From positions 113,365-177,364 of the forward strand of contig NZ_FMYY01000013.1 of the NCBI RefSeq assembly GCF_900101595.1: DNA of 64,000 nucleotides, read 5' to 3'. Shown here piece by piece: positions 43,855-53,388 of this stretch (position 1 is its first letter; each line of letters starts with the position of its first letter). The notes under the pieces are model-generated. The model was given only the letters and a program-made list of their open reading frames with translations, did no database searches and had not been told where the DNA came from. The DNA is from Paenibacillus sp. cl123. GTDB lineage: Bacteria > Bacillota > Bacilli > Paenibacillales > NBRC-103111. The position numbers and the translations under genes were made by a program.

Positions 43855-44910
43855 ATGGATACTTGGGTCTGGGGACCGCTGGTCCTCCATCGCCATGTGG
43901 TGATCATTGTGGCAGCTGCGGCCATGGGCTACGGAGTTCTGCAGCTTAGGCTTCGAGCCAAACCGGAACGCCGCAGCATCGCGGCGGCGGCGCTTAATGG
44001 CGCCTTGCTCTGGCTGCTGATCTGGAAGTGGGGCTGGGTGCTCACGGATTTGTCGGGAGTTTGGAACCATCCGGAGTCCTTGCTCTACTTCAGCGGAGGC
44101 CGTTATTCGGCCTGGCTCGCTTCCGCGGCGGCAGTACTCTATGTAGGGATCGCCCTCGAAAAACGCCGGATCGGCAGACCCGTCTACATAGATTCGTTGC
44201 TCGTTTCGCTTTTCGGGGGGTACGTCGCCTATAGCGCGCTAACCAGCGTTCAGGGGGACGACATCTTGCCGGAGCGGCTGTCCGTCGCTTTGCTGGGGGC
44301 GATTTTCCTGGGGATATGGCTGATGAAGGGGAAGAACTACTCGGCGGGCACTGTGGCGCAGCGGCTGCTGGTGCTTGGGATCGGATGCGCGCTTGTGTTC
44401 ACAGTGTTCAACCAACCGGGCTCTGCGGGCAAGCCGGAAGAAGCGGGCGGGAGCGGTACGGCCGCCAAGGTAGGGCTGAATATCGGCCAAGAGGCGCCGG
44501 ATTTTTCTCTGTCCCTACTTGGCGGAGGCGAGCTCAAGCTCTCGGATTACCGGGGAAGCGTCGTGTATGTAAACTTCTGGGCGACCTGGTGCCCGCCTTG
44601 TCAGGCCGAGATGCCGTATATGCAGCAGTTTTATACAAATAATGAAAAGAACGGCGTTGTCATCCTCGGCGTCAATGAAACCCAGACGGAAGCCAGCGTG
44701 CCGGTCGTGGAGGCATGGGTAGACGAATGGGAGCTCACCTTCCCGATCCCGCTGGACCGAGACGGAGCAGTAGGCAAGCTGTACAGGGTTCAGGCCTATC
44801 CGGCAACTTTCGTGATTGACGAGCAGGGCATCATACGGGCCAAGCATCCCGGTCCGATGAACGGAGAGATGCTGGAAAACGCTCTGGCCTCCATTCGCAA
44901 GGCGAAGTGA
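43855..44910 (+). CDS. Polytopic membrane protein fused to a TlpA-like thioredoxin domain
   Basis: The 351-residue protein has five or six membrane helices (about 10-30, 42-62, 85-102, 110-130, 142-158, 168-186). A TlpA/ResA-type thioredoxin domain (about 208-350) follows, with active site WCPPC (Cys246, Cys249) and the cis-Pro of AYPATFV. It should be an extracytoplasmic thiol-disulfide reductase tethered by its membrane part. The membrane region has a layout a little like prolipoprotein diacylglyceryl transferase (FSGGRYSAWL, then RRIGRPVYIDSL), but I see no proof of that activity. ATG 43855 follows GGGAGACGG; an earlier ATG at 43816 lacks a site. Confidence 0.82.
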   Translation: MDTWVWGPLVLHRHVVIIVAAAAMGYGVLQLRLRAKPERRSIAAAALNGALLWLLIWKWGWVLTDLSGVWNHPESLLYFSGGRYSAWLASAAAVLYVGIALEKRRIGRPVYIDSLLVSLFGGYVAYSALTSVQGDDILPERLSVALLGAIFLGIWLMKGKNYSAGTVAQRLLVLGIGCALVFTVFNQPGSAGKPEEAGGSGTAAKVGLNIGQEAPDFSLSLLGGGELKLSDYRGSVVYVNFWATWCPPCQAEMPYMQQFYTNNEKNGVVILGVNETQTEASVPVVEAWVDEWELTFPIPLDRDGAVGKLYRVQAYPATFVIDEQGIIRAKHPGPMNGEMLENALASIRKAK

Positions 44911-44946
44911 AAAATGTTTCTAATCGGGGTGCAAGTTGTTTTTCAT

Positions 44947-44976
44947 TTGCCAAAAAAAACGACAACATGGTAACAT
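44947..44976 (+). promoter_or_regulatory. Probable promoter of the malic enzyme gene
   Basis: TTGCCA (44947-44952), an 18-base A-rich spacer and TAACAT (44971-44976) form a moderate sigma-A match, with a 60-base leader. Confidence 0.45.
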
Positions 44977-45041
44977 AGTTCTATTCATAGGTCATATATG
45001 TTAAACGTGACATCATTTTAGGTCGAAAGCGAGGAAAAAGT

Positions 45042-46445
45042 ATGGCGCAGACAAGTGTTATTTTGCGTGTGGAGCTTAATCACGAGTTGGTGACTTTCGG
45101 GGATGTGGCAACAACGATCAGCAAAGCGGGTGGAGATATTACATCCATCGACGTTATCCGTCCCGGCAAGGAGTCCTCTGTCCGCGATATTACCGTAGAT
45201 GTGGCCGAATCCGGAGAAGCGCAAGTCGTCGATGCGCTGAAAGCGATTGACGGCATCAAGCTGATCAACGTATCCGACCGTACGTTTCTCGTTCATCTGG
45301 GCGGGAAGATCAATATGCAGCCCAATCTTCCGATCAAAAACCGCGACGACTTGTCACGCGTCTACACACCGGGTGTGGCGCGGGTATGTACGGCCATTCA
45401 TGAAAATCCGCGCAAAGCTTATTCCCTTACGATAAAGCGTAATACGGTTGCCGTCATAACGGACGGTACGGCGGTTCTCGGTCTGGGCGACATCGGCCCC
45501 CATGCCGCCGCTCCCGTCATGGAGGGCAAGGCGATGCTGTTCAAGCAGCTGGCGGGCGTGGACGCCTTCCCGATCTGCCTGGACACCAAGGATACCGAAG
45601 AGATTATCCGGACGATCAAGGCGATCAGTCCTATCTTCGGCGGTATCAATCTGGAGGATATCAGCTCCCCGCGCTGCTTCGAGATCGAGACGCGGCTGGC
45701 CGAAGAGCTGGATGTTCCGGTATTCCATGACGATCAGCACGGGACGGCCGTCGTCGTCATCGCGGGTCTGCTCAATGCGCTGAAGGTCGTAGGCAAACGG
45801 ATCGAAAACGTCCGCGTAGTGGTGAACGGGATCGGCGCCGCGGGCGTCTCCATCTGCAAAATGCTGCTGGCCGCAGGCGTCACCAAGCTCGTCCCGGTCG
45901 ACCGGGAAGGCGTAATCGTCCGCGGAGGCACGTATTCGTATCCGATGTGGCAGTGGCTGGCTGAGCAGCCGCAGGTAGGAGCGGAGCCCGGCACGCTGAA
46001 GGAAGCGATCGAGGGAGCGGACGTATTCATCGGCGTATCGCGCGGAGGCTTGCTGACCGGCGAGGACGTGCAGAAGATGAATGCGGACAGCATCGTCTTC
46101 GCGATGGCCAACCCGAACCCGGAGATTGCGCCGGATGAGGCGATTCCTCATGTCCGTGTATTCGCCACAGGACGAAGCGATTATCCGAACCAGATCAATA
46201 ACGTGCTCGTATTCCCGGGCATCTTCCGCGGAGCGCTTGACTGCCGCGCACGCCGCATCAATGAGCCGATGAAGCTGGCCGCCGCCCGGGCTATCGCTTC
46301 GGTCGTCACCGAGAGCGAACTGAACGAGCAGTATATCATCCCTAGTATTTTCAATGATAAAGTCGTAACCAAGGTGCGCCACGCGATTATCGAGGCGGCT
46401 ATCCTGACGGGGGTAGCGCGGAGAATCCCGCCGGATTTCCGTTAA
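45042..46445 (+). CDS. NAD(P)-dependent malic enzyme with N-terminal ACT domain
   Basis: The 467-residue enzyme decarboxylates malate to pyruvate. An ACT regulatory domain (about 5-82, ILRVELNHELVTFGDVATTI) precedes the malic domain (YTPGVARVCTAI, NTVAVITDGTAVLGLGDIG, VFHDDQHGTAVV) and the NAD-binding domain (VVVNGIGAAGVSICKMLL). Catalysis uses the Tyr of YTPG and Lys of the malic domain with a divalent metal bound by HDDQHG. The ACT domain suggests allosteric control by an amino acid or similar ligand. GAGG lies 7 bases before ATG. It is monocistronic with a strong terminator. Confidence 0.93.
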   Translation: MAQTSVILRVELNHELVTFGDVATTISKAGGDITSIDVIRPGKESSVRDITVDVAESGEAQVVDALKAIDGIKLINVSDRTFLVHLGGKINMQPNLPIKNRDDLSRVYTPGVARVCTAIHENPRKAYSLTIKRNTVAVITDGTAVLGLGDIGPHAAAPVMEGKAMLFKQLAGVDAFPICLDTKDTEEIIRTIKAISPIFGGINLEDISSPRCFEIETRLAEELDVPVFHDDQHGTAVVVIAGLLNALKVVGKRIENVRVVVNGIGAAGVSICKMLLAAGVTKLVPVDREGVIVRGGTYSYPMWQWLAEQPQVGAEPGTLKEAIEGADVFIGVSRGGLLTGEDVQKMNADSIVFAMANPNPEIAPDEAIPHVRVFATGRSDYPNQINNVLVFPGIFRGALDCRARRINEPMKLAAARAIASVVTESELNEQYIIPSIFNDKVVTKVRHAIIEAAILTGVARRIPPDFR

Positions 46446-46517
46446 GCCCGGACCGGGCCCATCGGATACGCGCCGCGCTCGCTTTCTGCGCAGTTCTGCC
46501 TATAGGAAAATAAGGAC

Positions 46518-46552
46518 AAGCCTGACGGTATAAAAACCGTCAGGCTTTTTAG
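46518..46552. terminator. Terminator after the malic enzyme gene, shared with the converging regulator
   Basis: Perfect 12-bp stem AAGCCTGACGGT (46518-46529) / ACCGTCAGGCTT (46536-46547) followed by TTT on plus; on minus a T-rich GTCCTTATTTTCC follows, so it may work for both converging genes. Confidence 0.88.
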
Positions 46553-46582
46553 TCTGTGTTCCCCGTGCTCCGCTCGACCGGC

Positions 46583-48820
46583 CTAACTATGACCGGACTG
46601 CTGCTTTCTATATTCGCCCGGGGTCACGCCGGCATAGCGTTTGAACATGCGGATGAACGAGTTGACGTTCTGGTAGCCGAGCTCCAGCGCGATCTCATGA
46701 ATTTTCAGCTCCAGATCAAGCAGCAAGGATTGCGCTTTGCGTATCCGCACCCGGTGCAAATAATCGCTGAAGTTCATGCCGGTCTTATCCTTGAAATAGG
46801 TGGACAGGTAGCCGCGCGACAAATTCAGCTTGTCGGCCATCAAGTCAAGCGACACATCTTCGCTCAGATGCTGGTCCAGATAATCCTTAACAAACTCGAT
46901 GACCGGGTCCTTGTTTTCATTCTTGGCCATCATCGTCTGCGCGCACAGCAGCAGCACATGCTCGAGCAGCAAGCGGGCCTGCTCGTACGTGTGGCACTGC
47001 CCGGTCTGAGTCAGCAGCTCCGCTTCTCCGGGCAGCTCCTCCGTTTTGACGCCAGCCGACTCCGCTTCCTTCATAGCCAGCTCGGCCGCATGCCTCACAA
47101 AGCGCTGCAGGTCGGACGTTGTCTGCTCGCTGCTCTGCAAATTCTCGAGCTGCTCCCGTATCCATTCGCGCAGCGACTCCGCGTTCCCGGCCCGAATCTT
47201 CGTCTGCAGTTCTTCCTGCTGCATGGCGGTTAGCCGGTAGAGCGGCCGCTGCGCCGCGACGCGTATCAATTGCGTTTCCGCATAAGGCATCCGGCCTTCG
47301 GCCAGCTTCAAGGCTTCCTCATACGCGAGGACGAAGTCAGAGGCTTCCCGATAGGAGGAGCTGACCGCCATCGTGAACAGGCACCAGTCCTTGTCATTGT
47401 CGAACACGGCCTTAAGCGGCAGCAGCCATTCGTCCGGCGCCTCCTCATGGAAGATCAGGCTAAGGATCTGATCCTTGTCGATCTGAAACGTCAGGTTGTC
47501 CTCATGGATCTGGGAGAAATGGGTCTGAATATATTCCCGGATAAAATAAGTGACTCGCTCCCTGTTCATATGAGGCATATCCAGAAAACCCGAGAAAAAT
47601 TCGAGCCGGAACAAGATGACGACAAAAGGGCGATGGAACGCGACATCCTTCAGCTCATCATGATTGGTGCGAATCTGCTTCAGCTTGTCGGTGAAGGCAT
47701 AGGAGCGAAGCAGCGAGCTTTTGTCCGACAAGTCCTGATGCATCCGCCGGATCTGCTCTCCGATCAGCTGGAATTCCCGGATGCCGCTCGGATTCGGCGG
47801 TCCGTCAAGGCTCTGGTACTGGCCGACGGCCTGGATCAGGCGCTGGACCGGGGTATTCAGCCGGACGCTTAACCAGATCGAGGTCATCAGCGAGATGGCG
47901 ATCGTGACGGCCAGCAGCGTGATCAGGATCAGATTCAGCCGGAGCAGCTCCGAGGAAATGCTCTGGATCGGCACCATCGTCACATAGCGGAAGCCGGTGA
48001 ATTTTCCTTTTTCCTGGAAGTAATAATAGCCGTTCTGAGTGAGGCTGGAGCTATCTCCGGTGAACGAGGGCAGCTGCCCTGCGGCTGCGCGGCTGTCCGA
48101 AGAGAAGATAAGCTGCCCCTGATCGTCTACGATGAGCAGAGGATTTTCCAGCGAGTAGTGCAGCGTCCGTGCCATCCGGTTGCTGTCCAGCATCACGATG
48201 AACAGCAGGTCGCGGTGCATCGAATTTTTCAGCACGACGGGAATCAGATGGCCCAGCGATTTGCCGGAGTTCATATAACTCTGGGAAAATTGGGATGCCG
48301 GCAATATCCGGTACACATAACTCCCGTCGAACTGCTGGCGCCAGAACTCCGGTTTGTAGTCGGGGCTGACGTAAAATTTGCCGAACGTATCCTTGGCCTC
48401 GCTCGTCCCTTCCTTCTCCAGCACGTAATCCCCATTTTTGAAATAAAACAGAATATTCTCGTAATACAGCAACGGATTAGCCAGCAGCGTATTGATTTCG
48501 GTATGAACTTTGACGGTTTTATCATAACCGGCTTGCTCGGACAGCTGGCGAAGCACGTTCAGATTGGCGGACAGATCGCTGTTCTGATTCAGGCTCAGCA
48601 TCATGTCCAGCGTCAGCTTGAAATGGTTTTCGTAGCTCTCCGCCGTGTGCTTCATATTAAGACCGTTGTACTTGACGATCTCGTCGTGAATTTTGCTCTT
48701 CAGATACAGGAAGGACCCGAAGTTAAAGGCTGCGAGCAGCACAATAATCGCCAGGAAGCTGGCAAGCAGCCTGGCAAACAAGGTGCGGAACTTCCATTTC
48801 TCCGGCCAGACGAAACGCAT
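46583..48820 (-). CDS. Membrane-bound AraC-family regulator with extracellular sensor
   Basis: The 745-residue protein has a membrane helix (about 18-40), an extracellular sensor domain (about 45-285, Cache-like), a second helix (about 290-312), a HAMP-like linker, a central domain (about 370-600), and a C-terminal AraC DNA-binding domain (about 640-740, SLDLMADKLNLSRGYLSTYF and IHEIALELGYQNVNSFIRMF). Such one-component regulators of Paenibacilli sit beside LplABC-type sugar transporters. This one is divergent from such an operon and likely controls it in response to an extracellular sugar or its binding protein. AAGGGGGA precedes ATG. Confidence 0.9.
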   Translation of the reverse strand: MRFVWPEKWKFRTLFARLLASFLAIIVLLAAFNFGSFLYLKSKIHDEIVKYNGLNMKHTAESYENHFKLTLDMMLSLNQNSDLSANLNVLRQLSEQAGYDKTVKVHTEINTLLANPLLYYENILFYFKNGDYVLEKEGTSEAKDTFGKFYVSPDYKPEFWRQQFDGSYVYRILPASQFSQSYMNSGKSLGHLIPVVLKNSMHRDLLFIVMLDSNRMARTLHYSLENPLLIVDDQGQLIFSSDSRAAAGQLPSFTGDSSSLTQNGYYYFQEKGKFTGFRYVTMVPIQSISSELLRLNLILITLLAVTIAISLMTSIWLSVRLNTPVQRLIQAVGQYQSLDGPPNPSGIREFQLIGEQIRRMHQDLSDKSSLLRSYAFTDKLKQIRTNHDELKDVAFHRPFVVILFRLEFFSGFLDMPHMNRERVTYFIREYIQTHFSQIHEDNLTFQIDKDQILSLIFHEEAPDEWLLPLKAVFDNDKDWCLFTMAVSSSYREASDFVLAYEEALKLAEGRMPYAETQLIRVAAQRPLYRLTAMQQEELQTKIRAGNAESLREWIREQLENLQSSEQTTSDLQRFVRHAAELAMKEAESAGVKTEELPGEAELLTQTGQCHTYEQARLLLEHVLLLCAQTMMAKNENKDPVIEFVKDYLDQHLSEDVSLDLMADKLNLSRGYLSTYFKDKTGMNFSDYLHRVRIRKAQSLLLDLELKIHEIALELGYQNVNSFIRMFKRYAGVTPGEYRKQQSGHS

Positions 48821-49059
48821 AAGCCATCCCCCTTTTGTCTACAGGCTTTATGGTTGCTTTCATTATATAGGCTCTTGGTCTGCGTCCCAATATTCCTTTT
48901 GTCTTATTCGTATGCATTCGTTCATATTCCTGAAAAAGGGCGGAGACGGCGGAAATCTGGACGATTTGCAGCAGGCCCGGAGGTTGTTATCGTTAGGTTA
49001 CGGCACGCAAGGCCTCATGGCAAGCGACTGTGAATTTTAGCACCGGAGGAGAAGCATAT

Positions 49060-50025
49060 ATGGAACTGACGAGCACTAGCGACGAGCAACTCCCCGTCGT
49101 CAGCGGATGGCAGCGCAGACGGCAGCATATCGTCAGAGAATGGCATAAAACCAAATACTTATGGTTGCTGTTCCTGCCGTGCCTGATTTACTTCCTGATC
49201 TTCAGGTACGCGCCGATGTTCGGACTGGTTATCACCTTCAAGAATTATAATCTATTTAAAGGCATCATGGCGAGCGACTGGGTCGGCTTCAAGTATTACA
49301 CGATGTTTCTGCAGAACCCGGATTTCTTCCTGCTGATGCGCAACACATTCCTGCTCGGGATCTATAAGCTGGTATTCGGCTTCCCGGCCCCGATCCTGCT
49401 GGCGCTGCTTCTTAATGAACTGAAGAGCGCCGTGTTCAAGCGCTTCGTGCAGACAGTCAGCTACTTGCCTCACTTCATCTCGAACGTTATTGTGGCGAGC
49501 ATGGTCATTATGTTTCTGTCACCGACAAGCGGGCTGATCAATCAGATTATCAAGATGTTCGGCTTCGAGGCTGTCAATTTCATGATGGAGCCGGGTCTGT
49601 TCAGACCGATCTATGTGCTCTCCGAAATCTGGCAGCATCTGGGCTGGGAGACGATCATTTATCTGGCTGCCTTGACGGCCGTCGATCCCCAGCTGTATGA
49701 AGCGGCGGATATGGATGGGGCAAACCGCTGGCAGAAGATGAAAAGCGTGACTTTGCCGGGCATTGCGCCCGCGATCGTTATCGTCTTCATTCTGAATGTA
49801 GGCAAGGTGCTCGAGATCGGCTTTGAGAAAGTGTTCCTGATGTACAACGCGGCGGTTTATGAGACGGCGGATGTCATCGGCACCTACGTCTACCGGGTCG
49901 GTCTGGTACAGGGGAACTTCAGTTATGCGGCGGCGATCGATCTGTTCATGGGCATCATCAGCCTGATCTTCATTGTCTCGGCCAACTGGGTCAGCCGCAA
50001 AGTCAGCGAGAACAGCTTATGGTAG
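49060..50025 (+). CDS. Sugar ABC transporter permease (LplB-like)
   Basis: The 321-residue permease has six membrane helices, the typical HKTKYLWLLFLPCLIYFLIF first helix and the coupling loop EAADMDGANRWQKMKSVTLPG of CUT1 carbohydrate importers. The early MFGLVITFKNYN loop is characteristic of the LplB/YtcP subgroup. ATG 49060 follows GGAGGAG; a frame extension of ten codons upstream has no ribosome site. It pairs with the next gene, 13 bases downstream. Confidence 0.92.
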   Translation: MELTSTSDEQLPVVSGWQRRRQHIVREWHKTKYLWLLFLPCLIYFLIFRYAPMFGLVITFKNYNLFKGIMASDWVGFKYYTMFLQNPDFFLLMRNTFLLGIYKLVFGFPAPILLALLLNELKSAVFKRFVQTVSYLPHFISNVIVASMVIMFLSPTSGLINQIIKMFGFEAVNFMMEPGLFRPIYVLSEIWQHLGWETIIYLAALTAVDPQLYEAADMDGANRWQKMKSVTLPGIAPAIVIVFILNVGKVLEIGFEKVFLMYNAAVYETADVIGTYVYRVGLVQGNFSYAAAIDLFMGIISLIFIVSANWVSRKVSENSLW

Positions 50026-50038
50026 GGGGCGAGAGGCA

Positions 50039-50908
50039 ATGAAGCGAAACAGAATCAGCTGGTTTACCGTTGTGAATGTCATCATCCTGTCGTTCGTATG
50101 CGTCGTCACCCTGTATCCATTTCTGTACATGGCGGCCGTATCGCTCAGCAAGGATATTTATGTCATCAAGAACGAAGTGTTTTTGTGGCCGAAGGGCTTG
50201 AACTTCGAAATGTATAAGGTTGTTCTGGGCGACCCGAGCATCTGGAAGGCTTACCGCAATACGATCCTGTACACGACTCTGGGAACGGCTATCGCGCTCG
50301 TGGTCACCTCGATGGGGGCTTATGCGCTGTCGCGCCGCGATATGAAGTTCCAGAAGGGCTTCATGATGATGATCGTGTTCACGATGTTCTTCAGCGGAGG
50401 GATGATTCCGACCTTCCTCGTCGTCCGCTCGCTCGGTCTGGTGGACACGGTGTGGAGCATGGTGCTGCCGGGAGCCGTCAGTACGTGGAATCTGATCATC
50501 ATGCGAACCTTCTTCCTCGGCATTCCGAAGGAGCTGGAGGAGTCGGGCAAGATGGACGGTCTGAACGACATCGGCATATTCGCCCGCATCGTGCTGCCGT
50601 TGTCCATGGCGGTATTCGCCACGATCGGTCTGTTCTACGCGGTGGCGCTGTGGAACAACTTCACCTTCCCGCTCATGTACCTGCGCCAGCCTGACTTGTT
50701 CCCGCTGCAGGTGCTGCTGCGCAACCTCATCTTGGCCGGGACCGTCAGCTCCGGCGAGGTTACCAATATTGGCGGAGACAATCTGATCGTCGAGGATTCG
50801 CTCAAGTTTGCGACGATTATGGTGTCGACGCTGCCGATCCTTGTGATCTATCCGTTTATCCAGAAATACTTCGTCAAGGGAGTGATGATCGGCGCGGTCA
50901 AGGGGTAG
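50039..50908 (+). CDS. Sugar ABC transporter permease (LplC-like)
   Basis: The 289-residue permease has six helices, the N-terminal FTVVNVIILSFVCVVTLYPF helix, the SKDIYVIKNEVFLWPKGLNFEMY loop typical of the LplC subgroup (quoted by its start and end: SKDIYV...FEMY), and the coupling motif ESGKMDGLNDIGIFARIVLPL. It forms the channel with the LplB-like partner. No ATPase gene is in the cluster; this subgroup commonly uses a shared MsmX-type ATPase encoded elsewhere. Confidence 0.92.
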   Translation: MKRNRISWFTVVNVIILSFVCVVTLYPFLYMAAVSLSKDIYVIKNEVFLWPKGLNFEMYKVVLGDPSIWKAYRNTILYTTLGTAIALVVTSMGAYALSRRDMKFQKGFMMMIVFTMFFSGGMIPTFLVVRSLGLVDTVWSMVLPGAVSTWNLIIMRTFFLGIPKELEESGKMDGLNDIGIFARIVLPLSMAVFATIGLFYAVALWNNFTFPLMYLRQPDLFPLQVLLRNLILAGTVSSGEVTNIGGDNLIVEDSLKFATIMVSTLPILVIYPFIQKYFVKGVMIGAVKG

Positions 50909-51032
50909 CCGCGCATCCGGCAGGACAGGAGACCGGGGCAGCCGGTCGTTCAGGTCCGGGCTTGAGGGTCCGAGTGGTAGACGCTTCACAAGTTTGGTAC
51001 GATAACAGAAGACAAAGGGGAGATTGTACGAT

Positions 51033-52583
51033 ATGAAAAAACAAGCTGCATCTTTGCTCACCGTTACTTTGCTGGCCAGTATGGCCGCTGCCTGCAGCAG
51101 CGGACAGCCGGCGCCGGCACCGGCCGCTACAGGCGGAGACGCCGGAACCGCCCCTGCCAACCAGCCGAAGGAGAAAAAAACGTTCACGGCGCTGCTGGAC
51201 AACAATGCAACTTTCCCGTACAGCAAGGACTGGCCGGTATGGAATATGATCGAAGAGAAGACCGGCGTCCGCTTGAACGTGCAGCTTCCGTCAGGCAAGC
51301 TGGCTGACACGCTCAGCTTGGTCGTCGCCTCCGGCAACATGCCGGACCTGATCTACATGGCGAACCGCAAAAACGATTCCAATAAATACGGCCAGCAGGG
51401 AGCGCTCGTCAATATCCTGGATCATGTGAAGGATATGCCGAACCTGAAGAAATGGATCGAGAAATATCCCGACGAAGCGAAGGCGGCTACCGCCTCGGAC
51501 GGCAAGATGTACATGTTTCCGAACCAGGGCTTCGGCGAAACGAACCGGATGATCTGGCTGTATCGCGAGGATATTTTCAAGAAGCATAACTTGACGCCTC
51601 CCAAGACCTATGACGAGCTTTATACGGTGATGAAGAAGCTGAAGGAGCAATACCCGGACAGCTATCCGTTCTCCTTCCGCTTCGGACAAATCCCGGATGA
51701 GATGATGGCGCATCTGGCGACCAACTTCCAGACGGGCGAGGATGTCTATTATGACTTCGACAAGAAGGAATGGCGTTACGGTGCAACGGAAGAGAATTAC
51801 AAGCAAATGGTCACGATGATGAATAAATTCGTCAAGGAAGGGCTGATTCAGCCGGATTTCCTGACTGTGCAGACGAAGCAGTGGCAGGATGCGATGTCCA
51901 CGAGCAAGTCCTTCATCACGATCGACTACATCAGCCGCGTCGACTTCTTCAACAATGCGATGCGCAAAGAGCAGCCTGACTACAACATGCAGTTCATGGC
52001 TCCTCCGGCAGGGCTCCCTGGCGGGAAGCAGCTCAATCCGTACATGCATTTCCTCGAGGGCGGCTTGACGGTATCGTCCACGTCCAAGAACGTGAAGGAT
52101 ATTATGGCTTACATGGACTTCTTCTACAGCGAGGAAGGCCGCACGATCGCCAGCTGGGGTAAGGAAGGCGAGACGTATACGGTGGAGAACGGCAAGAAGA
52201 AGTTCAAGCCCGAGTTCACCGACCTGACGGAAATGCGCAAGAAAACCGGTCTGGCAACAAGCGGAACTTACACCTGGTTCGATTACGACGCGCATCTGTC
52301 GCTGTTCACGCCGGATCTGCAGAAGGCTTATACAGAGGCCCGCAAGTATGACCCGGCCGCGATGCAGCCAAGACCGGCGTTCAACGAGAAGGAGATGGAA
52401 GTGCTGTCCGTCACCGGCCAAGCCGTCAAGAAATTCCGCGAAGAGAGCTTCGCGAAGTTTGTCTCCGGCTCCCGTCCGCTCAGCGATTGGGATAAATACG
52501 TGCAAGAGATGAACAACCTGGGCGTTCAGAAGCTGATCGATACGTACAAAGGCGCTTATGATCGTATGAGCGCGGCTAAGTAA
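51033..52583 (+). CDS. Sugar-binding lipoprotein (SBP family 1, LplA-like)
   Basis: The 516-residue protein has a lipoprotein signal (MKKQAASLLTVTLLASMAAAC, here read as MKKQ...MAAAC, Cys about 21), a Pro/Ala-rich linker and an SBP_bac_1 fold (NKYGQQGALVNILDHVKDMPNL, QVTMM-type core, SEEGRTIASWGKEG near the C-terminus). It captures an oligosaccharide or similar ligand for the two permeases upstream. ATG 51033 is chosen over a TTG at 51024; AAAGGGGAGA lies just upstream. A terminator follows, so the three genes form one operon. Confidence 0.9.
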   Translation: MKKQAASLLTVTLLASMAAACSSGQPAPAPAATGGDAGTAPANQPKEKKTFTALLDNNATFPYSKDWPVWNMIEEKTGVRLNVQLPSGKLADTLSLVVASGNMPDLIYMANRKNDSNKYGQQGALVNILDHVKDMPNLKKWIEKYPDEAKAATASDGKMYMFPNQGFGETNRMIWLYREDIFKKHNLTPPKTYDELYTVMKKLKEQYPDSYPFSFRFGQIPDEMMAHLATNFQTGEDVYYDFDKKEWRYGATEENYKQMVTMMNKFVKEGLIQPDFLTVQTKQWQDAMSTSKSFITIDYISRVDFFNNAMRKEQPDYNMQFMAPPAGLPGGKQLNPYMHFLEGGLTVSSTSKNVKDIMAYMDFFYSEEGRTIASWGKEGETYTVENGKKKFKPEFTDLTEMRKKTGLATSGTYTWFDYDAHLSLFTPDLQKAYTEARKYDPAAMQPRPAFNEKEMEVLSVTGQAVKKFREESFAKFVSGSRPLSDWDKYVQEMNNLGVQKLIDTYKGAYDRMSAAK

Positions 52584-52597
52584 AAAGTAGGTAGGAA

Positions 52598-52642
52598 AAA
52601 GCAAAGGCTGTCCGCGGAGGGTGCGGGCAGCCTTTGCTTTGC
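52598..52642 (+). terminator. Terminator of the sugar transporter operon
   Basis: AAAGCAAAGGCTG (52598-52610) pairs with CAGCCTTTGCTTT (52628-52640), with extra CCGC/GCGG pairing in the loop; short T-tract. Confidence 0.8.
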
Positions 52643-52782
52643 GTTAGGGGGCTTGTGAGTTTGGCGTTCAATGAAGCGATGGCTTTTCGCGGCAGGAAAG
52701 CAACGGATCATGCGGGAAAAGACATTTCGGTCACTGCCGTTACGGCCGCGAGCAGAAAGCCTGCTCCAAGGGGAAGAGGCCG

Positions 52783-53250
52783 CTACAGCTTGACGTGAGC
52801 ATCGGGAGCCTTGTCCGCTACGAGATTCAACATGACGTTATGCTCCAGAAGCGCCTTCAGTCCGCAGAGCACCATCGTATATCCGCCCATCCCGTCTATG
52901 GCCTGCTGAGTGATCTCGTCCTGCGTTCCCTTGAACCCTGAGTTTAAGATGGTGACGAAGGTTTCATCCGCTGCCCGCGGCGCAAATCGCCACTCGGCTT
53001 GCGTGTCGTCGGAAAATTGAACGCGAATCCGGGTCGGAACATCGATCTCCAGCACATGCACCTCATCCGATACCCCGTACATCTCCCAGTCCCAGCGAAC
53101 CCGCTTGCCCGCCTCGAGCTTGCCGTTGCTTCGGGTAAACCAGAACTTCGTCGTGACGGCCGGATCGATGAAAGCTTCGAACACTTCATTCACTGGCCGG
53201 CGTATAAGCATTTCCGCCTGGACAATTAGACTGTCGTTTGGTTGGGTCAT
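52783..53250 (-). CDS. AHSA1/SRPBCC-family protein
   Basis: The 155-residue protein shows the AHSA1-like pattern of the START/SRPBCC superfamily: MLIRRPVNEVFEAFIDPAVTTKFWF at the start, GKLEAGKRVRWDWEMYG, and a C-terminal long helix. These domains have a hydrophobic ligand cavity; the substrate is unknown and activator function for Hsp90 is not implied in bacteria. AAAGGAAC precedes ATG. It is a stand-alone gene converging on the sugar operon. Confidence 0.85.
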   Translation of the reverse strand: MTQPNDSLIVQAEMLIRRPVNEVFEAFIDPAVTTKFWFTRSNGKLEAGKRVRWDWEMYGVSDEVHVLEIDVPTRIRVQFSDDTQAEWRFAPRAADETFVTILNSGFKGTQDEITQQAIDGMGGYTMVLCGLKALLEHNVMLNLVADKAPDAHVKL

Positions 53251-53388
53251 GGGTAGGTTCCTTTCTTATTGGGAATGTTTGGTTTCTTCCTAATCAAGTT
53301 TACCAAATAACTGCAGACTATAGGCGATGTCTTCTCGAATCTTTGGATAAAAATTCACCTAACTTTATGTCCCACAACTGAATGCCTC

